Assembly: GCA_016219005.1 (NCBI GenBank)
Contig: JACRCN010000004.1
Coordinates: 62,001-126,000 of the forward strand
Origin: Deltaproteobacteria bacterium
GTDB lineage: Bacteria; Desulfobacterota; Desulfobacteria; Desulfobacterales; SpSt-501
Length of the DNA stretch: 64,000 nucleotides
Direction of reading: 5' to 3'
Positions 51,962-60,461 of this stretch are shown in pieces (within the stretch, counting starts at the first letter, position 1; each line of letters starts with the position of its first letter). The notes beneath the pieces are model-generated. The model had not been told where the DNA came from. It worked only from the letters and a program-made list of their open reading frames with translations, and did no database searches. Both the position numbers and the translations under genes were made by a program.

Positions 51962-52720
51962 ATGAACCCATCGCTCGACCTGGCGCGATTCGCTCGTCCC
52001 CTCCTCATAGGCCACCGCGGCTACCCGGCCATATGCCCTGAAAACACCCTGGCCTCCTTCGAAGGGGCCATGCAGGCCGGCTGCGACATGATCGAGCTGG
52101 ACGTCACACTCACCGGGGACCGCAAAGTTGTCGTGATCCACGACGACACGCTGGACCGCACCACGACGGGGAAGGGACCGGTGAGGGATCAGGCCCTCGA
52201 GGAGATCAAAGCGCTCGACGCCGGGAGTTGGTTCGATGCGCGCTTTGCCGCAGAGCGCGTGCCGGAGCTGTCGGAGGTGGTGCGGCTGACCGCCGGCAGG
52301 TGCATGCTGAATATCGAAATCAAGGAGAGCGCCTTTGAGGCAGACTTCCCCGTCGACGCTATCGAGCACCAGGTAGTCAAGCTCGTGAAAACAAGCGGAG
52401 CCCTGGACCGCGTGATCATCTCGAGCTTCGACAAGCGCATCCTCGAGCGCATTGCCGCCATGGACGCCCCGCCGGCCGTCGCCTACATCTCAGGCCACGG
52501 GGCGGAAAAAAGCCTATTGAAAATGCTTCTCGCAATGAAAGCCTTTTCCTGGCACCCCCGCTTCAAGGTCCTCACGCGCGACCAGGTGGACATGCTGCAT
52601 GCAGCCGGCTTAAAGGTTTTTCCCTGGACCATCAACACCCGAGCAGAGGCTGAAAGGGTCCTCGCCTTGGGGGTTGACGGCCTCATCTGCAACGAGTTGC
52701 GGGTCATGCGGGCGGATTGA
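51962..52720 (+). CDS. ugpQ: Cytosolic glycerophosphodiester phosphodiesterase
   Basis: 252 aa GDPD without a signal peptide. Catalytic block: LLIGHRGYPAICPENT, DMIELDV and VVVIHDDTLDRTT, then IEIKES. It would hydrolyse diesters imported by UgpBAEC to glycerol-3-phosphate. The ATG at 51962 is preferred; an in-frame start at 51887 adds 25 residues unlike the family. Confidence 0.93.
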   Translation: MNPSLDLARFARPLLIGHRGYPAICPENTLASFEGAMQAGCDMIELDVTLTGDRKVVVIHDDTLDRTTTGKGPVRDQALEEIKALDAGSWFDARFAAERVPELSEVVRLTAGRCMLNIEIKESAFEADFPVDAIEHQVVKLVKTSGALDRVIISSFDKRILERIAAMDAPPAVAYISGHGAEKSLLKMLLAMKAFSWHPRFKVLTRDQVDMLHAAGLKVFPWTINTRAEAERVLALGVDGLICNELRVMRAD

Positions 52721-52826
52721 AGCATGACAGCTGTGGTTGCCAGGTTTGATCGGGCGGTAATCAGACACGGGCTTTGATTAAATCGGACATTCCCACGTTT
52801 GTCTGATAAGTTCCTGGGCGGGATAG

Positions 52827-53165
52827 ATGAACAAAGAACTTATTTCTGCAGAAAAGCGATTAAAACCCCGATACCCCGCACTGTCCGAGCATATGGTTGT
52901 GTTTGCTTTTCCGAATGCCCCGCTTTACCAGCTTAAGGCTAAGGACATCTCCGAGACCGGAATCGGAGTGATTGTGAAGCCGGATTCGACCTTTTTGGAT
53001 TTGATCGAAGTCGGACAGGAAACGAATGTTGAACTGCTCGCGCCACAGGAATCACGGCACATGCAAGGATGTTATAGGGCCAGAATAGCGCATATCACGG
53101 ATCTTGAAGAGGGAAGATTCAAGGGCCATAAATTGGTCGCACTGGAGTTGAAATCCAAATATTGA
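52827..53165 (+). CDS. PilZ-domain protein
   Basis: 112 aa single-domain PilZ protein. RLKPR (RxxxR, residues 11-15) and DISETG (DxSxxG, about residue 40) form the c-di-GMP site. Sequence similarity to the PilZ protein at 12180 is limited to these motifs. A small RR-rich protein follows 28 bases downstream, probably co-transcribed. Role unknown. Confidence 0.82.
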   Translation: MNKELISAEKRLKPRYPALSEHMVVFAFPNAPLYQLKAKDISETGIGVIVKPDSTFLDLIEVGQETNVELLAPQESRHMQGCYRARIAHITDLEEGRFKGHKLVALELKSKY

Positions 53166-53193
53166 CCACCGCTCTTGGTGCGGGGTGAACGCT

Positions 53194-53421
53194 ATGAGTG
53201 AAAGCCGGACATTGAAAGACAGAAGGATCAGGGACCCGTATCTTGACCGACGATCCGGTGAGGATAGACGTGAGGCCTATGCGTTAGGGTATTTTGCGCA
53301 TGGCGGAATCGAAAGAAGAAGCGGGGTTGAAAGCAGACAGAAGGGGGAACGTCGTGCTCAATGTGTTAAGGTTAGCCAATGGTCAAGCGTATGTCCCGAT
53401 ACAGAATCACCCGTCGAATAA
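53194..53421 (+). CDS. Small Arg-rich protein with repeated RR motifs
   Basis: 75 aa hydrophilic protein. It contains repeats of an [D/E]RRSG pattern: KDRRIRD, DRRSGEDRRE, ERRSGVESR and GERRAQ. Similar short DRR-repeat sequences occur in small proteins of Deltaproteobacteria, but I know of no function. GGGGTG precedes the ATG at 53194; an in-frame GTG at 53185 is possible. It follows a PilZ gene, so a link to c-di-GMP signalling is conceivable. Confidence 0.55.
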   Translation: MSESRTLKDRRIRDPYLDRRSGEDRREAYALGYFAHGGIERRSGVESRQKGERRAQCVKVSQWSSVCPDTESPVE

Positions 53422-53470
53422 TGGCAAACCGGCCTTAAATTTTCAGGATGACTAAAATGCTGATTTCATC

Positions 53471-54184
53471 ATGTCCCGACATCCGCCGGCTTCATACTTT
53501 GTCTCCGGGCTTCCATCTTTAGAGGCTTTGCCCGTTGCCATGCGACATCCCAGGGATCTCTTCCTTCGCAATCCTGACCGGATCTACTGCTTTGCCGACA
53601 GCCTCGCGCTTTGCCGGACGCTTCTCGATGCAGGGGCTCGCGTGATCCAGCTGCGTCACAAGACCGCCGATGATGCCGGTTTCAGACGGCTTGCCGTCGA
53701 GATGCTGGACTGTGTGAAGTCTTTCGAGGATGCCGTGCTGATCGTGAACGACCGGGTGGACATCGCCCTGGATATCGGCGCCGATGGCATACATGTCGGG
53801 CAGCAGGATCGGGATTACCGCGAGGTGGTTCGGCGAGCCCCCCCGTCGATGATCGTCGGCGTCTCAGCGCGGTACCCCGATCTGGCACGGTCCGCCGCCG
53901 CAGCCGGTGCGACTTACGTGGGCGCGGGCGCTATTTTCGCCACCCCCACCAAGCCGGAGGCCGTCGTGATCGGGCTGAAGGGGTTGCAAGAGGTGGTCGC
54001 GGCCGTGGACATCCCCGTGGTGGCGATCGGCGGCATCACCCATGCGAGCCTCCGGCCGGTGCTGGAAACAGGTGCGCGTTACTGCGCCGTCCTATCGGGC
54101 ATCAACGACGCCCCCAACCCGGCTTCGGCCCTGCGCCGGTTTTTGGCCGAGTCAGCCTCTTTCCCAGCAGATCAGCAGCGTTAA
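53471..54184 (+). CDS. thiE: Thiamine-phosphate synthase
   Basis: 237 aa TIM-barrel enzyme joining HMP-PP and thiazole phosphate to make thiamine phosphate. Motifs: VIQLRHKTADD, LIVNDRVDIALDIGADGIHVGQQD, VGVSARYPD, YVGAGAIFATPTKP and VVAIGGITHA. The first ~30 residues precede the family core, so translation might begin at the later ATG at 53540. It overlaps by 33 bases the convergent ECF gene for thiamine-precursor uptake. Confidence 0.93.
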   Translation: MSRHPPASYFVSGLPSLEALPVAMRHPRDLFLRNPDRIYCFADSLALCRTLLDAGARVIQLRHKTADDAGFRRLAVEMLDCVKSFEDAVLIVNDRVDIALDIGADGIHVGQQDRDYREVVRRAPPSMIVGVSARYPDLARSAAAAGATYVGAGAIFATPTKPEAVVIGLKGLQEVVAAVDIPVVAIGGITHASLRPVLETGARYCAVLSGINDAPNPASALRRFLAESASFPADQQR

Positions 54185-56314
54185 TACGCAGAGGGCTGCG
54201 ACCATGACGGCCCAGTCCCGGGACCCCAAGCGTGCCGCGCGCCGGGGCGTGCGGCTTTTGCTTGAAAATCCGCGCGCCTCCATGGCCAGCGCCAGCTCGT
54301 CCGCCAGAAGAAAGCATTGGACCAGCAGCGGCAGCAAAAGAGCCATCCAGTTGCCGAGGTTCGTAAGCCTGGGTCGCAGATCGATCCCCCGGGCCTGTTG
54401 CGCGTCCCGGATCGAGAGGATCTTTTGTTCGATCAGCGGCACGTAGCGCAGGCCGGCCGTCAGCATGAAAGCCGGACCCGGCGGGATCTTGAGCTCCGCC
54501 AGTGAGGCGCCCAACTCCTCCGGGTGCAGGGAAGCAAATGCGACCGCCGAAATTCCCAGCAGACTGAAAACCCGCAACACTAAAGACAGCGCGGTCGCCA
54601 TGTCGAAAAACACGATCCCGAGAACGAACACCAACGCCACCATCGGCCCCATCAGCCGCAGCGACCGGACCTGCCGCTCACGGCAGCTCAGCAGCAGGAT
54701 CGCAGCCCCAGCGGCCTCCGCCGTCAGAGCGGCGGTCGAGTGGGAAGCAAGGACGGCTCCGACGCCTGCGAGCAACAGTACGAGCCTGGTCAGCGGGTTG
54801 AGACTGCTTCGAGCGGGTCGTGACGGGATCACGTTCCCACCGGCCGGAGGATTTACGGGTTCAAGGCTTTCGGCGCCCATCAACCGGGTGATATCCGCAG
54901 CAGCCCCATCGCCCCGCACATGACCCTCGTCCAGCAGGACCCAGCGGGCGGCGCAGGCGGCGGCGAAGTCCAGGTCGTGGGTTGCCACCAGCACGGCGAT
55001 CCCCTGACCCGCGAGTTCCCCTATCCAAGCGGCCAGTGCCTCCTTGCCGGCCGCATCCTGGCTGACCGTGGGCTCATCCAGAACGAGGACTTCAGGGTCC
55101 ATCGCCATAACGGCGGAGATGGCCACCTGTTTTTTTCCGCCTTCGCTCAGCCGGTAGGGGGATCGGTCGAGCAGGCCGCCAAGCCTGAAGCGCCGGCAAA
55201 GTTCACCGATCCCGTCGCCGGCCGTTACCCTGCGGCGGCGCAAACCGACCTCAAGCTCATCGCGGACGGTCGTTTTGAAAAACTGGTCGTTCGGGTTTTG
55301 GAAGCAGACGCCGATGCTGCGCGCCAGCTCCGAAGGCGCCTGGTCGCGAATGCTGCGGCCGTGAAGGAACATGTCGCCGCTCAAGGGCTTCAGAAGTCCG
55401 ATCAGGTGCCTGACGAGCGTAGACTTCCCGGCCCCGTTCTTGCCCACCAGTGCGACCACCTCCCCGGGCCGCAGCGCGAAAGAGACATCCTCGAGGATCT
55501 TTTTTTCTCCGATGGAAAAACCGAGATGCTCTACGGCCAGCACCGGCGCGACGGTTTGGCTGACCGCCGGACAGGAAAGCGCGGGGTAGGCCGGTACGAG
55601 GCGATGTTTTTCGAGGATGCGACGGAAAGCCGCGGCCGGGCCGGCGTGGAAGCAGCGGCCGTTCTCAAAAACGGCGAGCCGGGTGGCGTCCTGCAGGAAA
55701 TCGCCGGTACGGTGTTCGATGACGATGACCGTTTTCCTGCGCCGGCGCAGGTCGGCCAGCAGCGACTTCAGCCTTCGGGCGAAGATCCAGTCCAGGTTGG
55801 CGAAGGGTTCATCCAGGACCAAGAGCGGCGGATCCATGACCAGCACCGAAGCGATGGCAACCAGGCGCTGCTCGCCGCCGGAAAGTGTTTCGGGCGAACG
55901 TGCGAGCAGAGTTTGGATGCCGAGTGCTGCCGCCGTCGCAAGGATGCGCTCCTCGATCTGCCGGGCGGGCAGCCCCAGGCTCTCCAGCCCGAAGGCCAGT
56001 TCGTCCGCCACGGTGCTGCTGAAGAGCTGGGCATCCGGGTTCTGAAGTACGAGCCCCACCCGGGAAAAAAGATCGCCCGTCGCGTGGTCCCGCGTGCTGA
56101 GTCCGTCCACCCTGACTTCGCCTTGAAGTGTGCCGCCGAAAAAGTGTGGGATCAGACCGTTCAGCAGATAGGCGGAGGATGATTTGCCCGAGCCGTTGGC
56201 GCCGAAGACGACGGCATACTCGCCGGCATCAATGCCAAGTTCCACGTCCTGCAGCACCCAGGCGCATCCGGGGTAGCGGTAGCGGACGCGTTCTAATCGG
56301 ACGGCGGCTGCCAC
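54152..56314 (-). CDS. Fused ECF transporter module: EcfA-EcfA'-EcfT
   Basis: 720 aa protein joining two ABC ATPases and the coupling membrane protein of an energy-coupling-factor transporter. ATPase 1 (residues ~1-230): FGANGSGKSSSAYLL, LSGGEQRLVAIASVL, LLVLDEPFANLD. ATPase 2 (~258-480): VGKNGAGKSTLVRHL, LSEGGKKQVAISAVM (signature LSEGG rather than LSGG), LVLDEPTVSQD. EcfT (~525-720): membrane helices with the coupling segment REERxxR-like LADELALAMEARGF. Starts with GTG at 56314, overlapping thiW by 22 bases. Usually these are three genes. Confidence 0.92.
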   Translation of the reverse strand: MAAAVRLERVRYRYPGCAWVLQDVELGIDAGEYAVVFGANGSGKSSSAYLLNGLIPHFFGGTLQGEVRVDGLSTRDHATGDLFSRVGLVLQNPDAQLFSSTVADELAFGLESLGLPARQIEERILATAAALGIQTLLARSPETLSGGEQRLVAIASVLVMDPPLLVLDEPFANLDWIFARRLKSLLADLRRRRKTVIVIEHRTGDFLQDATRLAVFENGRCFHAGPAAAFRRILEKHRLVPAYPALSCPAVSQTVAPVLAVEHLGFSIGEKKILEDVSFALRPGEVVALVGKNGAGKSTLVRHLIGLLKPLSGDMFLHGRSIRDQAPSELARSIGVCFQNPNDQFFKTTVRDELEVGLRRRRVTAGDGIGELCRRFRLGGLLDRSPYRLSEGGKKQVAISAVMAMDPEVLVLDEPTVSQDAAGKEALAAWIGELAGQGIAVLVATHDLDFAAACAARWVLLDEGHVRGDGAAADITRLMGAESLEPVNPPAGGNVIPSRPARSSLNPLTRLVLLLAGVGAVLASHSTAALTAEAAGAAILLLSCRERQVRSLRLMGPMVALVFVLGIVFFDMATALSLVLRVFSLLGISAVAFASLHPEELGASLAELKIPPGPAFMLTAGLRYVPLIEQKILSIRDAQQARGIDLRPRLTNLGNWMALLLPLLVQCFLLADELALAMEARGFSSKSRTPRRAARLGSRDWAVMVAALCVLTLLICWERG

Positions 56315-56784
56315 AGGTTCACCTTCCGCAAAAACCTGAGCGCCAGCAGCCCGACGATCGTACCCCCGATCGAGCTCAGGCTGAAAGCGGCGATCAGGGT
56401 GCCTGCCGCCATGGATTTCCCCAAAAGGACAGGTCCCACCAGCCAGGCGCTGGCGAGCGCCCCGATTACACCGGTGCCGAGCACCTCACCCAGCCCGGCC
56501 GTCCAGGTGTTCCTGAACGTACGATACGCCAGCCCGGCCAGCAGCGCGCCGATCATACCGCCCGGAAACGCCAGAAGAGTCCCCAGCCCAAGCATATTTC
56601 GGATCAGAGCGGCCAGAAATGCGATCATGACGGCGTGGACCGGCCCAAGCACGACCGCCGCAACAACGTTGATCATGTGCTGGGCCGGGTAGCACTTGGA
56701 TATCCCCAGCGGTATGAAAAACGGCGACAAGGCCACGGCGATGGCAACCAGCAGGGCAGCGCGGGCGACTTCCTTGGTTTTCAT
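56293..56784 (-). CDS. thiW: ThiW, thiamine-precursor ECF S component
   Basis: 163 aa integral membrane protein with about five helices (GISKCYPAQHMINVVAAVVLGP, GLGTLLAFPGGMIGALLAGL). ThiW proteins bind the thiazole precursor of thiamine and pair with an ECF module. A GAGGAGG ribosome-binding site precedes the ATG at 56782-56784. The gene lies behind a TPP riboswitch and upstream of the fused ECF gene, and thiE is adjacent. Confidence 0.92.
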   Translation of the reverse strand: MKTKEVARAALLVAIAVALSPFFIPLGISKCYPAQHMINVVAAVVLGPVHAVMIAFLAALIRNMLGLGTLLAFPGGMIGALLAGLAYRTFRNTWTAGLGEVLGTGVIGALASAWLVGPVLLGKSMAAGTLIAAFSLSSIGGTIVGLLALRFLRKVNLWQPPSD

Positions 56785-56801
56785 TGCAAGCCTCCTCAAA
56801 T

Positions 56802-56829
56802 AAAAAAGCCGTTTCCGCGGGGAAACGGC
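56802..56829 (-). terminator. Riboswitch terminator before thiW
   Basis: On the minus strand a perfect 9-bp stem GCCGTTTCC/GGAAACGGC with a 4-base loop (56808-56829) is followed by TTTTTT (56807-56802). It lies between the TPP aptamer and the thiW start, the arrangement of a transcription-terminating riboswitch. Confidence 0.92.
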
Positions 56830-56846
56830 ATCGAGAAGCAGATCGG

Positions 56847-56930
56847 TTGAACGCTCCCTACGCTGGAATTACCCAGGTCAGGTTCAACGGGTATGATCTC
56901 AGGCGAAATCCGCCACCCCGGTTAAATCTC
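56847..56930 (-). promoter_or_regulatory. TPP riboswitch (thi box)
   Basis: On the minus strand the conserved thi-box elements appear in order: CGGGGTG, the CTGAGA loop, ACCCGTTGAACCTGACC and GGTAATTCCAGCGTAGGGA. This is the aptamer for thiamine diphosphate. With the downstream terminator it should switch off thiW and the ECF transporter when TPP is plentiful. Confidence 0.96.
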
Positions 56931-56940
56931 CGAGAGAAAA

Positions 56941-56968
56941 CCTATATTAAAAAGAGCTCAGCTGTCAA
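56941..56968 (-). promoter_or_regulatory. Promoter of the TPP-riboswitch transcript
   Basis: On the minus strand a perfect -35 TTGACA (56963-56968), 16-base spacer and TATAGG (56941-56946) sit immediately upstream of the riboswitch. The rest of the 56969-57183 spacer holds only hairpins, including GAGTCTT/AAGACTC at 57171-57188, which may end the tct transcript. Confidence 0.75.
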
Positions 56969-57183
56969 GCGGCTGAGGGAAAACGGCTGTTTTTGAGGAC
57001 CGAACGTCGATAAACCCTTAGTCTGTCAGTCTGCGCGTCATCACAGAAGAAGCGATCATATAAAAACCTGCGATCCGGTAAAATTTCGGCTCCCCGGTGC
57101 CGGGTGGCACTTGTTTGAGCCACAAGCTATTTCCCGTTCCCCGGGGGGGTCGCAAGCGGACTCATATGAGTCTTATACAAGAC

Positions 57184-58692
57184 TCAAGCCGCTTCCTCCT
57201 TGGGTATTTCCTCCCTCTTCTTGCGGAACCACGGGATAAAGGGAGAGATCAAGAGGATGAGCGCGATGACAAGAGAAACGGCAGCCAGCGGCCGGGTGAA
57301 GAAAATAGAGAAATCCCCCTGGGACATGATCAACGACTTGCGCAGGTTGTTCTCCATCATAGGCCCGAGGACGAAAGCCAGGACCAGCGGAGCGCCCTCG
57401 TAATCGAATTTCTTCATCAAGTAGCCCACGATTCCGAAGATGAGCATGGCATAGATGTCGAAGACCGAATTGTTGACGCTGTAGACGCCGATGAGGCAGA
57501 AGAGCAGAATGAGGGGAAATAGGATTTTGTAAGGAACCTTTAGGATTTGGACCCAGATGCCGATCAAGGGCAGGTTGAGAATCAAAAGCATGAAGTTCCC
57601 GATGTACATGCTGACAATGACCCCCCAGAACAACTGAGGGTTCTGCTTCATCATCAGGGGCCCGGGGGTTACCCCGTGGATCATGAAGGCTCCCAGCAGC
57701 ATGGCCATGACCACATTGGGTGGAATGCCCAGCGTCATCAGCGGGATGAAGGCCCCCCCCGTGGCCGCATTGTTGGCCGCCTCCGGCCCGGCCACCCCCT
57801 CGACGGCCCCCTTTCCGAAGCGTTCCGGATTCTTGGATAGCTTCTTTTCGAGTGCATAGGACAGAAATGACGAAATAACCGCCCCTCCGCCGGGAAGCAC
57901 ACCCAGAAAAAACCCAATAAGAGATCCCCTGGCAATAGGACCTTTGCTGTCCTTCCAGTCCCTGGCCGTAGGCAGGAGACCCTTGATAGTGGTCTTTAAG
58001 ATGTCTCTTCGCACGACCTGTTCGATATTCAGCAACACCTCCGATACTCCGAAGATGCCCATGACAATCGGCACCAGGCCGACACCGTCGAGCAGCTCCA
58101 TTCTGCCGAAAGTGAATCGCGGACGTGCCGTAATGGTATCCAGACCGATCAGTCCCAGAACGATGCCGAATGCGGCCGTGATGAGGGCTTTCGCCATGGA
58201 CCCGTGGGCGAGGTAAATGAGTATCGTGAGGCCCAGCACCATAAGAGTGAAATACTCCGGAGGCCCGAACTCGAGGGCGAACCTGGCCAGGGGAGGGGCC
58301 AAGAGCGTCAAACCGAGGATGGATATGCTGCCGGCGATGAAGGAGCCGATTGCAGAAATGCCCAGGGCAGGGCCTGCGCGCCCTTGCCGGGCCATCTGGT
58401 AGCCGTCAAGGCAGGTGACCACGGAAGCCGCTTCACCGGGTATATTGACCAGGATGGAGGTTGTGGATCCCCCATACATGGCGCCGTAATAAATGCCAGC
58501 CAGCATGATGATGGCCGCTTCGGGGGTGGCCTTGAAGGTGGAGGGAAGGAGCAGGGACATGGCGCCAACGGGCCCTATCCCAGGCAAAACACCGATCAGA
58601 GTTCCGATGAATACCCCGACGAAACAATAAAGCAGATTCTCCGGCTGGAGGGCGACCGAGAAACCGATTCCCAGATAATTCAAAAGGTCCAT
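57184..58692 (-). CDS. tctA: Tripartite tricarboxylate transporter, large permease TctA
   Basis: 502 aa membrane protein with about 11-12 helices. Family features: GVLPGIGPVGAMSLLLP near the N-terminus, MYGGSTTSILVNIPGEAASVVTCLDGYQMARQG, and the second half GVLPGGGAVISSFLSYALEKK, the inverted repeat of the first. It couples solute uptake to an ion gradient using the binding protein TctC. Six bases separate it from tctB. Confidence 0.94.
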   Translation of the reverse strand: MDLLNYLGIGFSVALQPENLLYCFVGVFIGTLIGVLPGIGPVGAMSLLLPSTFKATPEAAIIMLAGIYYGAMYGGSTTSILVNIPGEAASVVTCLDGYQMARQGRAGPALGISAIGSFIAGSISILGLTLLAPPLARFALEFGPPEYFTLMVLGLTILIYLAHGSMAKALITAAFGIVLGLIGLDTITARPRFTFGRMELLDGVGLVPIVMGIFGVSEVLLNIEQVVRRDILKTTIKGLLPTARDWKDSKGPIARGSLIGFFLGVLPGGGAVISSFLSYALEKKLSKNPERFGKGAVEGVAGPEAANNAATGGAFIPLMTLGIPPNVVMAMLLGAFMIHGVTPGPLMMKQNPQLFWGVIVSMYIGNFMLLILNLPLIGIWVQILKVPYKILFPLILLFCLIGVYSVNNSVFDIYAMLIFGIVGYLMKKFDYEGAPLVLAFVLGPMMENNLRKSLIMSQGDFSIFFTRPLAAVSLVIALILLISPFIPWFRKKREEIPKEEAA

Positions 58693-58698
58693 ATGGCG

Positions 58699-59157
58699 TC
58701 AACTCCCCAGTAAGCCCGGCGGGAGCTGGCACTGCAGCCAGAGTTGGAAAACGCTATAGGCGGCCAGCGTGCTCGCGACAGCCCCCAGGATAGCCCACGA
58801 CCACCGTTGCGGTTCGACCGCCTTAAAAAGAAAAATGAGCAGCAAAATAGTGGCCGGGATGAATCCAAGCGGGGTAAGGAGATAGGCGTAGATGAAAAGC
58901 ACGGCCAGAACGGAAACTATTTTCTTAAACGAGATTCCCGTCCAAACGGCTTTCATCTCTCCCGCGATGGCTTTCTGCCGAACCGCTCGGGCGAGGATGC
59001 CGAAAGACAGCCCGATCATGATAACCCCAACCCAGAAGAATATGAACCCGCCCCCGGGGTTGTGCAGGTTCCCAAGCCCCAGTTCATAACCGCCACAGCA
59101 AATCCCGATACCCATCGCCGCCCAAAAGAGCGAACTAATGATGTCTCTGCTCCGCAT
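58699..59157 (-). CDS. tctB: Tripartite tricarboxylate transporter, small permease TctB
   Basis: 152 aa membrane protein with four helices, the usual TctB size. MRSRDIISSLFWAAMGIGICCGGYELGLG at the start and PLGFIPATILLLIFLF later are typical. GAGG precedes the ATG at 59155-59157, which I chose over an upstream in-frame ATG at 59190. Confidence 0.88.
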   Translation of the reverse strand: MRSRDIISSLFWAAMGIGICCGGYELGLGNLHNPGGGFIFFWVGVIMIGLSFGILARAVRQKAIAGEMKAVWTGISFKKIVSVLAVLFIYAYLLTPLGFIPATILLLIFLFKAVEPQRWSWAILGAVASTLAAYSVFQLWLQCQLPPGLLGS

Positions 59158-59310
59158 CTCGACCTCTAAGGCGGCTTCCCGCAGCCCCACAACCGATAAG
59201 CGCAGCGGGAAGCCCTAATTTCTTCAAGACGGTCCGGCTCTGGCCTTGCGCCGGTAAGCCAAGGGGCTGCACCGATTTTGCCGGCGTCAGGCATGGGTTC
59301 AAAAAGGATT

Positions 59311-60285
59311 CTACTCTTTTTTCAGGCCCAGTACTTCCGCATTCTCCTTTTCTTCCGTATACAGCTCCTGGGTGAATTTGGTGTAGCTTTCGGAATTTTT
59401 ATAGAAAGGAATCATGTAATAGTCTTCCAGGATTTTCTGGAAGGAAGGTTCATCCATCGCTTTCTTGAAGGCATCGTGAAGGATCTTGACCGCCTGGGGG
59501 GCCATCCCTTTAGGCCCTGCGATGCCAAACGGTGAATAGGCCACGATATCATACCCCAGCTCTTTCAGGGTGGGGACATCGGGCCACTTCTTGGTCCGCT
59601 GCTCCGTCCAGACAGCCAGAAGGCGGAGGTCACCGGATTCGACCTGAGGGGCCCAACCGGAAGTCTCGGCGCCGACCATGACGTGGCCGCCAAGGGTCGC
59701 GGTGATGACCTCAATTCCGCCCTTTTGTGGTACGTGGATCCATTTGATTCCCTCTTTGCGGGCGAGCTTTTCCATGGTGACATGCTGCATCACCCCAACC
59801 CCCGGAGTCGCATAAGTAACCTTGCTCGGATTAGCTTTGGCAAAGTCCAGGAGTTCCTTCAAGGTCTTCCAGGGGGCGTCTTTCTTAACTACAATACCGT
59901 AGGTATAGCCGGTAAGCTGGATGATGTATGTAAAATCTTTGAGGGGATCCCATGTAGTCTTCATGGTGTGGGGCAACCGGAATACGCCCATCGGAATCTG
60001 GGACAGGGTGTAGCCGTCGGGCTTGGCCGTGGCAGCCATGGTGGCCGGTCCCACCGTGCCGCCGCCGCCCGGTTTGTTTTCCACAATCACCGGCTGGCCG
60101 AGATGCTTGGCGGCGTTTTCTGCCAGAATTCGCATGCAGGTATCAGTTGATCCGCCTGCGGCCCAGGGCACGATCAAGGTAATCGCCTTGGCAGGAAAGT
60201 CTGCGGCTGTCACCGGAAAGACACTTCCACTACAAACCATAACAGTCACCAGCCATAGCATCGCCTTCATTGCTGTCTTCGCCAT
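59311..60285 (-). CDS. tctC: Tripartite tricarboxylate transporter, substrate-binding protein TctC
   Basis: 324 aa periplasmic binding protein. Signal peptide ends near VTAADFPAKA. TctC family features: ITLIVPWAAGGSTDTCMRILAE, VENKPGGGGTVG and the C-terminal PKGMAPQAVKILHDAFKKAM. AAGGAGG precedes the ATG at 60283-60285. Ligand is unknown; family members bind citrate, aromatic acids and many other carboxylates. Confidence 0.93.
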   Translation of the reverse strand: MAKTAMKAMLWLVTVMVCSGSVFPVTAADFPAKAITLIVPWAAGGSTDTCMRILAENAAKHLGQPVIVENKPGGGGTVGPATMAATAKPDGYTLSQIPMGVFRLPHTMKTTWDPLKDFTYIIQLTGYTYGIVVKKDAPWKTLKELLDFAKANPSKVTYATPGVGVMQHVTMEKLARKEGIKWIHVPQKGGIEVITATLGGHVMVGAETSGWAPQVESGDLRLLAVWTEQRTKKWPDVPTLKELGYDIVAYSPFGIAGPKGMAPQAVKILHDAFKKAMDEPSFQKILEDYYMIPFYKNSESYTKFTQELYTEEKENAEVLGLKKE

Positions 60286-60461
60286 GATGAACCTCCTTGG
60301 TTTGCGGTTATTTATTATCACCCCGGCAACAAAATATGTTTGATTCGGGTAACCCAACTTATCGGCGCGGCAGGGTTTCGGCCGCAGCGCGCGGCAACCA
60401 ATCTTTCCGGTGCCCCCTGCCACGCCCCGATCCGTTTGGAGAAACCGCGAACATTCAGACT

